From Wenzhouxiangella sp. (GTDB taxonomy: Bacteria; Pseudomonadota; Gammaproteobacteria; Xanthomonadales; Wenzhouxiangellaceae): a stretch of DNA of 34,328 nucleotides. Below the pieces are notes generated by a model, which saw only the letters and a list, made by a program, of their open reading frames with translations, had not been told where the DNA came from and made no database searches. The DNA lies in assembly GCA_007135355.1 (NCBI GenBank), contig SLJA01000002.1, positions 1-34,328 of the forward strand, in the 5' to 3' direction. Shown piece by piece: positions 1 to 10,760 of the stretch (positions are counted from its first letter, which is position 1; the number at the start of each line of letters is the position of its first letter). Position numbers and translations under genes: made by a program.

Positions 1-96
1 CGCCTCTGCGTCTCCGCGTGATGCGACCTCGCTTGAAGCGGTTCCACGGCTCGAGCGGGTATAATGCGCGCCCTTAGCGCTCGAGCCCGCCCTCCC

Positions 97-1902
<1,806 letters not shown>

Positions 1903-1925
1903 CCGGCGCTTTGCGCTGTGTCTGG

Positions 1926-2092
1926 CTAGGAGCCTGCGCGGCAGAAGCCGTCCGGACTGCAACGGCGCGCTCGCCATTGAGTGCGTCTATCGTTGAGCTT
2001 ACATAGGTCAACTATGCGCGCTCCCCGATAGGCACACTCAATGGCGATTGCATCCGTTTCGCCTCGAACGTTTCTGCCGCGCAGGCTCCTAG
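1926..2092. repeat. MITE-like / long imperfect palindromic element
   Basis: Terminal arms CTAGGAGCCTGCGCGGCAGAA (1926-1946) and TTCTGCCGCGCAGGCTCCTAG (2072-2092) are perfect 21-bp reverse complements. An internal arm CGCCATTGAGTGCGTCTATCG pairs with CGATAGGCACACTCAATGGCG at the same register with no gaps. No ORF inside is convincing. Confidence 0.8.
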
Positions 2093-2152
2093 GCTGTACC
2101 ATGAAAGAATGAGCACGGGGCGGTGCAGCCATGCGCCCAACTGAGGGGTCCG

Positions 2153-3904
2153 ATGACGGGTTTGAAGCCGGCAGCGCTGGTGGTTCTGGCCAGTTGCCTG
2201 ATTTGTGCGAACTGGGCTTTGGCCCGTTCCACTCCGGCCTTGAGTGAATTGCTCGAGGAAATCAGGTACATCAGTTACACACGCCACTGGCAAGAGGCAC
2301 AGGCCAGGTTGGACGAATTGGCCGCTCGAGTCGAACAGGCCGGACAGCGCGACCAAGTCGAGTTCCATCTGCTCGAAGCCCGCCATCTCATTCTTGCTGA
2401 CCAATCGCATGTGGCGCTTGAACGCCTGGCCAGTTTGCTGGAGCTTGATTTACCTGATGATCAGCGCTTGAGAGTTCTCCAGCTCAGCGCCAACGTCAGT
2501 GTCTTGCTGCGGCTGTATGAGCGCGGATTTGAATATCTGGGCGAGGCGCTCTCTCTGGCGGTAGACCCTGGTGCACCTGAACCAAGGATGGCAACACTCA
2601 ACTTGGCCAGTTACATGCTGGGCCGGGTCGGTGAAGTCGATCGCGGCATCGAGTATGGCGAGTCCGCGCTGGCGATGGCCGAGGCTACCGGCAATCAGGC
2701 TGAGCAGTGCGTTGCCCTGCAGCGTCTGGCGCCAGTGTACAAATGGGCCGATCGTTTGGATCGAGCCGAGCAGCTTTATCGTAAAGGGATTTCTATCTGC
2801 GAAGGTTTGGGCAATCAGCTATTCGCCGGGGTGATGTCCCATGGTTTGGCAGACCTTCTGCGTCAGCAGGGACGTCTGGACGAGGCCGAGCAGCTGGCGA
2901 CTGTAGCGGTTGAATTGCTGCAACGGGCCGTTTATCCCCTTGGTGAGTTCGAGGCGCGCCTGGTGCTGGCGGAAATCAAGGCAGATGCGGGAACGCTGAG
3001 CGATCTGGATGCGGCAGAGCTGGAGCGCCTGGACGATTATTTCGCGACTGACAACCTTTGGGATCAGGCCGCTCGTGTTTACGGCCTGCGTGCCCGCCTG
3101 GCGGAGCAGGCTGATCAACCGTATGCCGCAATTGCATTTCTGCGTGACCAGCAGCGGGCGCGCGAAGCATTTCTTGGACGGGAGCGCGCCATGCGGCTGG
3201 CTTTTTTGCAGGTCGAGTTCGACACCCGTTTGCAAGCGCAAGAGCTGGCGCTGGTGCGCCAGTCGGCCAGGGCCTCGGAGTTGGAAGCTCAAACCTTGGC
3301 ACAGCAGACCCAGCTGCGCGGTCTGATCATTTTCGTGATTGCGCTGCTCACGGTGGGCTTGTTGCTGCTGTTGTTGCGAGCCCAGCGAAGCCGTCGCCAT
3401 TTCCGCAATATTTCGCGCCAGGATCAGTTGAGCGGGCTGTTCAATCACAGCTGGTTTTTCCAGCGTGCGCAAATCTTGCTGGACCAGGCGGACGCAGCGC
3501 CTGGCTGCCTGGCACTGGTTGCCGCTGATATTGATCGCTTCAAGCGCATCAACGACTTGCACGGACATCGGGTCGGTGATGAAGTGCTAGGTCGCACCGC
3601 CAGACGCCTGCGCGAGGTGTTTCCCGAACACGCGCTGATCGGCCGCATTGGCGGCGAGGAGTTTGCCGTGCTGGTGCGGGCCGCCGATATCAGGGAAGTG
3701 GTGGACTGCGTCGAAGCCTTCAGGGACTCGCAACAGCATGTTCTGCGGTTGGGCGATCCCGAAGTGACCGTCAGTTTTGGTCTGAGCTGCTATCAGCCCG
3801 GCGACGACATCGAGGCGCTGCGCGAGCGTGCTGACCGTGCTTTGTACCAGGCCAAGCGCGATGGCCGCGACTGCTATCGCTTGGATGCGAGTTGCCGCGA
3901 TTAG
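2153..3904 (+). CDS. Diguanylate cyclase: signal peptide, periplasmic TPR-like repeats, TM helix, GGDEF (GGEEF) domain
   Basis: ORF 2123..3904; start 2153 gives the signal peptide MTGLKPAALVVLASCLICANWALA. Helical TPR-like repeats, TM segment LIIFVIALLTVGLLLLLLRAQ, then GGDEF with DIDRFKRIND and RIGGEEFAVL. Confidence 0.9.
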   Translation: MTGLKPAALVVLASCLICANWALARSTPALSELLEEIRYISYTRHWQEAQARLDELAARVEQAGQRDQVEFHLLEARHLILADQSHVALERLASLLELDLPDDQRLRVLQLSANVSVLLRLYERGFEYLGEALSLAVDPGAPEPRMATLNLASYMLGRVGEVDRGIEYGESALAMAEATGNQAEQCVALQRLAPVYKWADRLDRAEQLYRKGISICEGLGNQLFAGVMSHGLADLLRQQGRLDEAEQLATVAVELLQRAVYPLGEFEARLVLAEIKADAGTLSDLDAAELERLDDYFATDNLWDQAARVYGLRARLAEQADQPYAAIAFLRDQQRAREAFLGRERAMRLAFLQVEFDTRLQAQELALVRQSARASELEAQTLAQQTQLRGLIIFVIALLTVGLLLLLLRAQRSRRHFRNISRQDQLSGLFNHSWFFQRAQILLDQADAAPGCLALVAADIDRFKRINDLHGHRVGDEVLGRTARRLREVFPEHALIGRIGGEEFAVLVRAADIREVVDCVEAFRDSQQHVLRLGDPEVTVSFGLSCYQPGDDIEALRERADRALYQAKRDGRDCYRLDASCRD

Positions 3905-3970
3905 CTTGACCCGAACGGTCCAATGGTCGCCGTTTACAATGGGCACCAGACGTTACACCGATATAGGCCG

Positions 3971-5179
3971 ATGAATCTGACTGTTTCCGAGCTGGCGCAG
4001 CGCATTGCCGGCGAGCTCGATGCTTTCATGACCGAACAGGTTGAGCCGATCGAGCCGCGGTGGCATCGTGACATGGCCGCGCTGGACGATCCCTGGCAGG
4101 AGTTGCCGGTGATTGCCGAGCTGAAGGCCAAGGCGCTGTCCGCCGGGCTATGGAACCTGTTCCTGCCCGATGCCGAGTTGGGTCGGGGTCTGTCGGTGCT
4201 GGACTATGCGCCGCTGGCCGAGCGCATGGGTCGCTCCTTTATCGCGCCGGAAATCTTCAACTGCAACGCGCCTGATACCGGCAACATGGAGGTGCTTTAC
4301 CACTACGGTTCGGACGCGCAGAAGGAGCGCTGGCTCAAACCGCTGCTGGATGGCGAGATTCGCTCGGCGTTTTTCATGACCGAGCCGGATGTGGCTTCTT
4401 CCGATGCCACCAACATGGCCGCCACGGCGTTGATCGACGGCGATCAGGTGGTGCTCAACGGCCGCAAGTGGTGGTCGACCGGCCTGGGTCATCCCAATTG
4501 TCGGGTCGGGATTTTCATGGGCCTGACCGACCCGGCTGCCGATCGCCATCAGCGTCACTCCATGGTACTGGTGCCGCTGGATGCGCCGGGTGTGAAAATC
4601 GAACGCATGCTGCGCGCGATGAACATGCTCGATGCCCCTTATGGCCATGGCGAAGCCACCTTTACCGATGTGTGTCTGCCGCTCGATCACATCATTGCCG
4701 GACCGGGGAGGGGATTCGAGATCGCCCAGGGACGCCTGGGTCCGGGGCGTATCCATCACTGCATGCGCCTGATCGGCCTGGCCGAGCAAGCGCTGGCCCT
4801 GGCCTGTCGGCGCAGCTTGAGCCGCACTGCCTTTGGCCGACCACTGGCCAAGCTGGGCGGCAACTCCGAGCGCATTGCCGAGGCCCGGATCGCCATCGAG
4901 CAGGCCCGCCTGCTGGTGCTGAAGGCGGCCTGGAGCCTGGATCGCCATGGCATCCGCCGTTCCATGAGCGAGGTGTCGCAAATCAAGGTTGCGGTGCCGC
5001 GTATGGCCCAGGAAGTGATTGATCTGGCCATTCAGCTGCATGGCGGGGCCGGGGTCTCTGAGGACTTCCCGTTGGCCGCGGCCTGGACCGCGGCCCGTTG
5101 TCTGCGCCTGGCCGATGGCCCGGACGAGGTGCATCGGGGCTTGATCGCGCGTCTGGAACTGGCCCGCTACCGCGACTGA
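3971..5179 (+). CDS. Acyl-CoA dehydrogenase, ACAD10/11-like
   Basis: ORF 3923..5179, start 3971 (MNLTVSELAQRIAGELD). ACAD motifs FFMTEPDVASSDATNM, GRKWWSTG and LHGGAGVSEDFPLA...LRLADGPDEVH. Confidence 0.92.
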   Translation: MNLTVSELAQRIAGELDAFMTEQVEPIEPRWHRDMAALDDPWQELPVIAELKAKALSAGLWNLFLPDAELGRGLSVLDYAPLAERMGRSFIAPEIFNCNAPDTGNMEVLYHYGSDAQKERWLKPLLDGEIRSAFFMTEPDVASSDATNMAATALIDGDQVVLNGRKWWSTGLGHPNCRVGIFMGLTDPAADRHQRHSMVLVPLDAPGVKIERMLRAMNMLDAPYGHGEATFTDVCLPLDHIIAGPGRGFEIAQGRLGPGRIHHCMRLIGLAEQALALACRRSLSRTAFGRPLAKLGGNSERIAEARIAIEQARLLVLKAAWSLDRHGIRRSMSEVSQIKVAVPRMAQEVIDLAIQLHGGAGVSEDFPLAAAWTAARCLRLADGPDEVHRGLIARLELARYRD

Positions 5180-5256
5180 GTGCGCCCGCGGCCACTGCTG
5201 TTGCCGCCGTTCTTGCTATTCTTGCCGCTCAAAAGACACCGGCCTAAAGCCCCTGG

Positions 5257-6327
5257 ATGAACGCCAACCCCTTGATCGATCGTCCCAAGCCGCTGCGCGA
5301 GGAAGATCGCTTTGACATCGAAGCCGTTGATGACTGGCTGAAAAAGCGAATCGATGGCCTGGAAGGCAAGCCTGAGGTCGAGCAGTTTGCCCGTGGTGCT
5401 TCCAATCTGACCTATCGCTTGCGCTATACCGGGCGCGATCTCATCCTGCGCCGTCCTCCGCCCGGCACCAAGGCCAAATCGGCCCACAACATGGTTCGGG
5501 AATACCGAGTGCAAAAGGCGCTAAGGCCGGTCTTTCCGTATGTTCCCGAGATGCTGGCGCTATGCACCGACGAGTCGGTGATCGGCTCGGATTTCTATGT
5601 CATGGAGCGGCTCGAAGGTATCATCCTGCGCGCCAACCTGCCGCCGGGCATGACGCTGGACGCCGAGCAGGCGCGGCGGCTGTCGCGGGTCGCCGTAGAC
5701 CGCTTGATCGATCTGCACCAGGTCGATGTGGCCGCGGCCGGTCTGGAAAAGCTGGGCAAGGGCGCCGGCTATAACCGCCGCCAGATTGAGGGCTGGTCGG
5801 AGCGATTCAAGCGGGCCAGGACCTGGAATGTCCTTCCCGGACGCTACGTAATGGACTGGCTGGCCGAGCGCGTGCCCGACGAAGTCGCCATTCGGGTCAT
5901 CCACGGTGACTACCGCTTCGACAATCTGGTGCTGGATCCGGCCGACCCGCTGAAAATCGTCGGCGTGCTCGACTGGGAACTGGCCACACTGGGTGATCCG
6001 CTCATGGACCTGGGCAACTCCATGGCCTACTGGGTGCAGGCGGATGACGACAAGTACTTCAAGGGCTTCCGTCGTCAGCCCACGCACCTGCCGGGCATGA
6101 TGCGACGGGCCGAGGTGGTGGAATATTACTGCCAGCGGACCGGATTCCAGCCCGATCACTGGCCTTTTTACGAGGTCTACGGATTGTTCCGGCTGGCCGT
6201 GATCGCGCAGCAGATCTACTATCGCTATCATCACAAGCAGACCCGTAATCCGCAGTTCAGGCATTTCTGGATCGCGGTCAACTACCTGCTGTGGCGCTGC
6301 CGACGCATCATTCGCGCCGCCGCCTGA
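5257..6327 (+). CDS. Aminoglycoside phosphotransferase-fold kinase (ACAD10/11 N-terminal-like, phosphotransferase family)
   Basis: Catalytic VIHGDYRFDNLVLD (HGDxxxxN) and VLDWELATLGDPLMDLG; N-terminal FARGASNLTYRL nucleotide-binding loop. Confidence 0.92.
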   Translation: MNANPLIDRPKPLREEDRFDIEAVDDWLKKRIDGLEGKPEVEQFARGASNLTYRLRYTGRDLILRRPPPGTKAKSAHNMVREYRVQKALRPVFPYVPEMLALCTDESVIGSDFYVMERLEGIILRANLPPGMTLDAEQARRLSRVAVDRLIDLHQVDVAAAGLEKLGKGAGYNRRQIEGWSERFKRARTWNVLPGRYVMDWLAERVPDEVAIRVIHGDYRFDNLVLDPADPLKIVGVLDWELATLGDPLMDLGNSMAYWVQADDDKYFKGFRRQPTHLPGMMRRAEVVEYYCQRTGFQPDHWPFYEVYGLFRLAVIAQQIYYRYHHKQTRNPQFRHFWIAVNYLLWRCRRIIRAAA

Positions 6328-6362
6328 CAGTGCCCTGAGTCCGCACCCGAAGGAGTCCAAGC

Positions 6363-6995
6363 ATGAGCGCCGAGCAAGACAGCCGGTTGCCTGAACCCAG
6401 TCGTTGGTCTGATCCCCTGCCGGAGGAGCGGCAGATGGCCGCGCTGCCGCGCTTCAGCAACGATGCCATTGATCCCGGCCTGCTGCCGGAGTTTCAGCGC
6501 GCCAGCCTGCACCCGGTCTCGCCACGCTTCGTGTACTACGCGGTCACGGCCAATGTCGTCTCCTGGGCGGTGGTCATCGCCCTGGTCATCGCCGTCCCGC
6601 GCTTGCCCATGGTTAACTTTGAACTGCCTGCCTGGCTCCCGCTGGTGCCGTTGGCCTTGATGCTGTGGTCGTGCCTGGTCGGCGCCCTGGATGCGAACCG
6701 CCGGCGCTGGGTCCTGCGCGAGCATGACCTGATCTATCGCTCCGGTCTGATCTGGCAGCGCACGGCCATCCTGCCGTTTGCCCGCATTCAGCATGTGGAA
6801 ACCGCCAGCGGTCCGATCGAGCGCCTGTTCGGATTGATGCGGGTGAAGTGTTTTACCGCTGGCGGTATGTCGGCTGATTTGACGGTGGAGGGCCTGGAAC
6901 GCGATGCGGCCCGACGGGTGCGCCAGTACCTGCTCGAACAGATCAGCGACGAGGACACGGCCGCGCGCGCTACTGCGGAGGCCGACGCGGAGTGA
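6363..6995 (+). CDS. Bacterial PH-domain membrane protein (YdbS-like)
   Basis: Two TM helices followed by a bPH2-like domain (HDLIYRSGLIWQRTAILPFARIQHVETASGPIERLFGL). Good SD (GAAGGAG) upstream. Confidence 0.85.
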   Translation: MSAEQDSRLPEPSRWSDPLPEERQMAALPRFSNDAIDPGLLPEFQRASLHPVSPRFVYYAVTANVVSWAVVIALVIAVPRLPMVNFELPAWLPLVPLALMLWSCLVGALDANRRRWVLREHDLIYRSGLIWQRTAILPFARIQHVETASGPIERLFGLMRVKCFTAGGMSADLTVEGLERDAARRVRQYLLEQISDEDTAARATAEADAE

Positions 6996-8470
6996 GCCCG
7001 GCCGCGCAGGACTGGCAGCGCCTGAGCGGTCTGGCGCTGGTCTTCATCATCGCCAACAGCGTGCAGAAGACCATTCGGGAAAACCTGTTCCTGTTTGCCG
7101 GCGCCGGGGCCGGCGCGGCCTTTACCGACTGGCTGGGCTTGCGCGAGTTCGGTCTGTTGTTGCTGCTGTTTCTGTTGCTGTCGGTGTTGGGTGGTTTGAT
7201 CTATCACCGCCGTTTCCGGTTTCGTCTTGAACAGGACGCGGTGCGCGTTCGCCGCGGTTTGATCGAGCAGAAAGAATTGCGCATTCGTTTCGCGCGGGTG
7301 CAGAACATCCAGATTGGCGAGCCGTTCTATTTCCGACCGTTCGGCCTGGTTCGCTTCAGTCTGCAGACGCCGGGTGCGGCCGAAAAAGAAGTCGAGTTGC
7401 CGGGCATTCCGCGTCAGCTGGCGTTGGACATGCGCGACCGCATCGCTCAACAGCGCGAGGATCCGCAGGCCGCGGATGGGGCAGCTGAGGGCGCTGCTGA
7501 TGCCTTGGTCTACCGAGCGTGGGCAGGACGCCTGTTTCTGCACGGTTTGTCCAGCAACCAGGTCTGGGTGCTGGCCGGTCTGTTTTTTTATGTCGGCGGC
7601 AACCTCTTGGATCGACTGTCGGACCGCTTTGAGCCATACCTTGAGACTGCCGCCGAGTCCATTGAGGCGGCCTGGTGGTGGGCGCCAGGCTTGCTGGCGT
7701 TGCTGTTGCTGGTGCTGTTCACTCTGTCCGGCTTGCTGGCCATTGTTCGGTTCCATGACTATCGTCTGAGCGACCTCGGCGCGCGCCTGGTGGCCGTTGC
7801 CGGACTGCTCGACCGGCGCGAACAAACGATCCGCCGTCCCAAGATCACCGGGCTGTTGCTGCGCCAGTCGCCAGTAGGGCGACTACTGGGCTGCTGGACG
7901 CTGACCGTGCATCAGACGCAGAGCGGCATGCAGGTGGATGATGGAGGAAAAAGCAGTTTTCTCATCCCCGGTCTGCGCTCGGTGGATCTGCCCGTGACCG
8001 CTCGTCTGCTCGAGGGTGCCAGCCTGCCGCGGGAGTTCAACGGCGTGAGTGCGCGCTTTCGCCAGTTCGCTTGGTCCCGATTGCTGCTGGGACTGGTGCT
8101 GGCGGTACTGCTGATCATGCTGTTGCTGGGACGCCATCACTGGTCCTTGCCGTGGCTGGCGGCCGGCAGTGTGCTGGCCTTGCCCTTGCTGCACTGGCGC
8201 TTTCGGTGCTGGGGCTGGGCCCTCCAGGGTTCGCGGCTGTGGGTGCGGCGCGGGCTGCTGGGGCAGCGGGTCGATGCATTTGACCTGGAGCGGGTGCAAC
8301 AGGCCTCGCTGACCACCAGCCCGTACCTGCGCCGACATGATCTGGCGACCTTGAATCTGGTGTTGCCGCATGGGCCGGTCAGCGTGCCGTTCCTGCCCGA
8401 GGCAGTGGCGGCCGAGCTTGCCAATCGGGCCATTTACGCCGCCGAAACGGCGCTGGGCCACCAGGTTTGA
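6992..8470 (+). CDS. Bacterial PH-domain multi-TM protein (YdbT-like)
   Basis: GTG start overlaps the upstream stop (GTGA). Repeated TM + PH-like modules (VRVRRGLIEQKELRIRFARVQNIQIGEPF; LWVRRGLLGQRVDAFDLERVQQ). Confidence 0.85.
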   Translation: MSPAAQDWQRLSGLALVFIIANSVQKTIRENLFLFAGAGAGAAFTDWLGLREFGLLLLLFLLLSVLGGLIYHRRFRFRLEQDAVRVRRGLIEQKELRIRFARVQNIQIGEPFYFRPFGLVRFSLQTPGAAEKEVELPGIPRQLALDMRDRIAQQREDPQAADGAAEGAADALVYRAWAGRLFLHGLSSNQVWVLAGLFFYVGGNLLDRLSDRFEPYLETAAESIEAAWWWAPGLLALLLLVLFTLSGLLAIVRFHDYRLSDLGARLVAVAGLLDRREQTIRRPKITGLLLRQSPVGRLLGCWTLTVHQTQSGMQVDDGGKSSFLIPGLRSVDLPVTARLLEGASLPREFNGVSARFRQFAWSRLLLGLVLAVLLIMLLLGRHHWSLPWLAAGSVLALPLLHWRFRCWGWALQGSRLWVRRGLLGQRVDAFDLERVQQASLTTSPYLRRHDLATLNLVLPHGPVSVPFLPEAVAAELANRAIYAAETALGHQV

Positions 8471-8549
8471 GGCAAAAGCCGGCCGCGGCCATAGCGCTCC
8501 TGCGTGATAAACTGAAAGGCCGATTTCAGCCTGAAAGGTCGTTGTCCGT

Positions 8550-9431
8550 ATGTCCCGGCCGAGTCCTGGAGCAAAATTTCGCGCCCTGATAGATCAGCAG
8601 GCGCCGGTTCAGATCGTCGGCACGGTCAATGCCTACTGTGCGTTGCTGGCGCAGCGGGCTGGACACCGGGCCATTTACCTGTCCGGCGCCGGTGTCGCCA
8701 ACGCCTCGTTGGGCTTGCCCGATCTGGGGATCAGCCAGTTGTCGGATGTGGCCGAAGATGCGCGCAGAATCACCGCGGCTTGCGAACTGCCGCTGCTGGT
8801 GGATATCGATACCGGCTGGGGAAGCGCCTTCAATATTGCCCGTACGGTGCGCGAGATGGAGCGGGCCGGCGTGGCCGCCATCCATCTGGAAGATCAGGTG
8901 CAGGCCAAGCGCTGCGGTCATCGGCCCAACAAAGCCCTGGTCAGTCCGGCCGAAATGGCCGACCGGGTGCGGGCGGCGGTCGATGCGCGGATCGACGAGA
9001 ACTTTGTGTTGATGGCGCGCACGGATGCCCATGCCAGCGAGGGCATGCAGGCGGCGGTTGATCGTGCCAACCTGTATGTCGAGGCCGGTGCGGACATGAT
9101 CTTCGCTGAAGCCTTGCACACGCTAGACGAGTTTGCCGAGTTCACGCGGCGCGTGCCGGTGCCGGTGCTGGCCAACATTACCGAGTTCGGCCAGACGCCT
9201 TTGTTCAGCGTGGACGATCTGGCTGCTGTCAACATCGCCATGGTGTTGTACCCCTTGAGCGCCTTTCGGGCGATGAGCCGGGCCGCGCTGGGGGTGTATG
9301 ACTCGGTGGCCCGGCAGGGTCACCAGCGTGATGTGCTTGATCATATGCAGACTCGGGCCGAACTCTATGAAGTTCTCGGTTATCACGATTACGAGCGCAA
9401 GCTCGACGAACTATTCAGCAAGGAGTCCTGA
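8550..9431 (+). CDS. prpB: 2-methylisocitrate lyase
   Basis: ICL/PEPM fold; [25 protein letters not shown] and KRCGHRPNK signature. Confidence 0.92.
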   Translation: MSRPSPGAKFRALIDQQAPVQIVGTVNAYCALLAQRAGHRAIYLSGAGVANASLGLPDLGISQLSDVAEDARRITAACELPLLVDIDTGWGSAFNIARTVREMERAGVAAIHLEDQVQAKRCGHRPNKALVSPAEMADRVRAAVDARIDENFVLMARTDAHASEGMQAAVDRANLYVEAGADMIFAEALHTLDEFAEFTRRVPVPVLANITEFGQTPLFSVDDLAAVNIAMVLYPLSAFRAMSRAALGVYDSVARQGHQRDVLDHMQTRAELYEVLGYHDYERKLDELFSKES

Positions 9432-9435
9432 AATC

Positions 9436-10557
9436 ATGAGCGAGAAGAAAACCGCTGCGGGCCTGCGCGGCCAGTCGGCAGGGCAGACGTCGATCTGTAC
9501 CGTTGGTGCCGCTGGAAACAGCCTGCGTTATCGTGGCTATGCTGTTGATGATCTTGCCGAAAATGCCACTTTCACCGAAGTTGCCCACCTGATTCTCAAG
9601 GGCAACCTGCCCAACCGAGACGAACTGGCGACTTATACCGAGCGCCTGAAATCACTGCGTGGTCTGCCGCGGGCGCTCAAGGACGTGCTTGAGCGGATTC
9701 CGGCCGATACCCATCCCATGGACGTCATGCGCACCGGGTGCTCGTTCCTTGGCAATCTTGAGCCGGAGGAGGACTTTTCCCAGCAGCAGGATGTGTCCGA
9801 CCGCTTGCTGGCGGCCTTCCCGTCGATCATCGCCTACTGGTATCGGTACAGTCACGACGGTGTGCGCATTGACGTGGAAACGGACGATGACGGAATTGGC
9901 GGGCATTTTCTGCACTTGCTGCGCGGCGACAAACCGAATGAACTGCACGCCCGGGTCATGGATGTCTCGCTCACCCTGTACGCCGAGCACGAGTTCAATG
10001 CCTCGACTTTCACTGCCCGGGTCTGTGCTTCGACCCTGTCGGACCTCCACTCTTGCGTCACCGGGGCGATCGGTTCGCTCAGAGGACCGCTGCACGGCGG
10101 CGCCAACGAGGCCGCCATGGCCATGTTGGAAGTCTACGGTTCGGCGGAAGAGGCGCGGGAAGACGTGCTGCGCAAGCTGGCCGCCAAGGAAAAGATCATG
10201 GGCTTCGGCCACGCGGTCTATCGTGAAAGAGATCCGCGTAACGCCATCATCCGCGAATGGTCGCGCAAACTGGCGGCCGACGTCGGTGATACCGTATTGT
10301 TCCCGGTTTCTGAAATCGTGGAAAAGACCCTCTGGGAAGAAAAGCGGCTGTTCGCCAACGCCGATTTCTACCACGCCTCGGCCTATCACTTTATGGGGAT
10401 CCCAACGGGTCTGTTCACTCCGATTTTCGTCATGTCCCGAGTCACCGGCTGGTGCGCCCACATCATGGAACAACGGGCCAACAACCGCATCATCCGGCCC
10501 AGCGCCGACTACATTGGACCCGAAGACCGCCCCGTCCCGCCGATTGATCAGCGTTGA
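9436..10557 (+). CDS. prpC: 2-methylcitrate synthase (citrate synthase family)
   Basis: ORF 9298..10557; start 9436 (MSEKKTAAGLRGQSAGQTSICTVG) follows SD AAGGAG. Motifs GPLHGGANEAAM, MGFGHAVYRERDPR. Adjacent to prpB. Confidence 0.9.
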   Translation: MSEKKTAAGLRGQSAGQTSICTVGAAGNSLRYRGYAVDDLAENATFTEVAHLILKGNLPNRDELATYTERLKSLRGLPRALKDVLERIPADTHPMDVMRTGCSFLGNLEPEEDFSQQQDVSDRLLAAFPSIIAYWYRYSHDGVRIDVETDDDGIGGHFLHLLRGDKPNELHARVMDVSLTLYAEHEFNASTFTARVCASTLSDLHSCVTGAIGSLRGPLHGGANEAAMAMLEVYGSAEEAREDVLRKLAAKEKIMGFGHAVYRERDPRNAIIREWSRKLAADVGDTVLFPVSEIVEKTLWEEKRLFANADFYHASAYHFMGIPTGLFTPIFVMSRVTGWCAHIMEQRANNRIIRPSADYIGPEDRPVPPIDQR

Positions 10558-10596
10558 AGCGCCGTCGTTGCTGCCTTTAGGGCCGGGAGGTTTTCT

Positions 10597-10723
10597 AACC
10601 GCAGATGAACGCGGATGAAAAGAAGGGCGTCTGCACCAGGGCGTCAACGTAGACAGCGGACATCAGCGGCTCGCTGGGGTCTTCAGTAGCTTTATCTGCG
10701 TTTATCCGCGTTCATCTGCGGTT
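10597..10723. repeat. Inverted repeat built of ~10-bp GCRGATGAAC-like units in a convergent intergenic region
   Basis: AACCGCAGATGAACGCGGAT (10597-10616) is a perfect reverse complement of ATCCGCGTTCATCTGCGGTT (10704-10723). The right arm extends to three decamers: TTTATCTGCG TTTATCCGCG TTCATCTGCG (10691-10720). Confidence 0.85.
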
Positions 10724-10760
10724 TAATTCCATAAGCATAGACACTGGGATTGCTGAACGC

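Noticed and set aside
2012-2410. Minus-strand ORFs across the palindromic element
   Set aside because: They run through both the hairpin and the antisense of the GGDEF gene; no RBS or domain, so not taken as element-encoded proteins.
4148-5134. 328-aa minus-strand ORF antisense to the ACAD gene
   Set aside because: Shadow ORF; His/Gln/Arg-rich with no domain signal.
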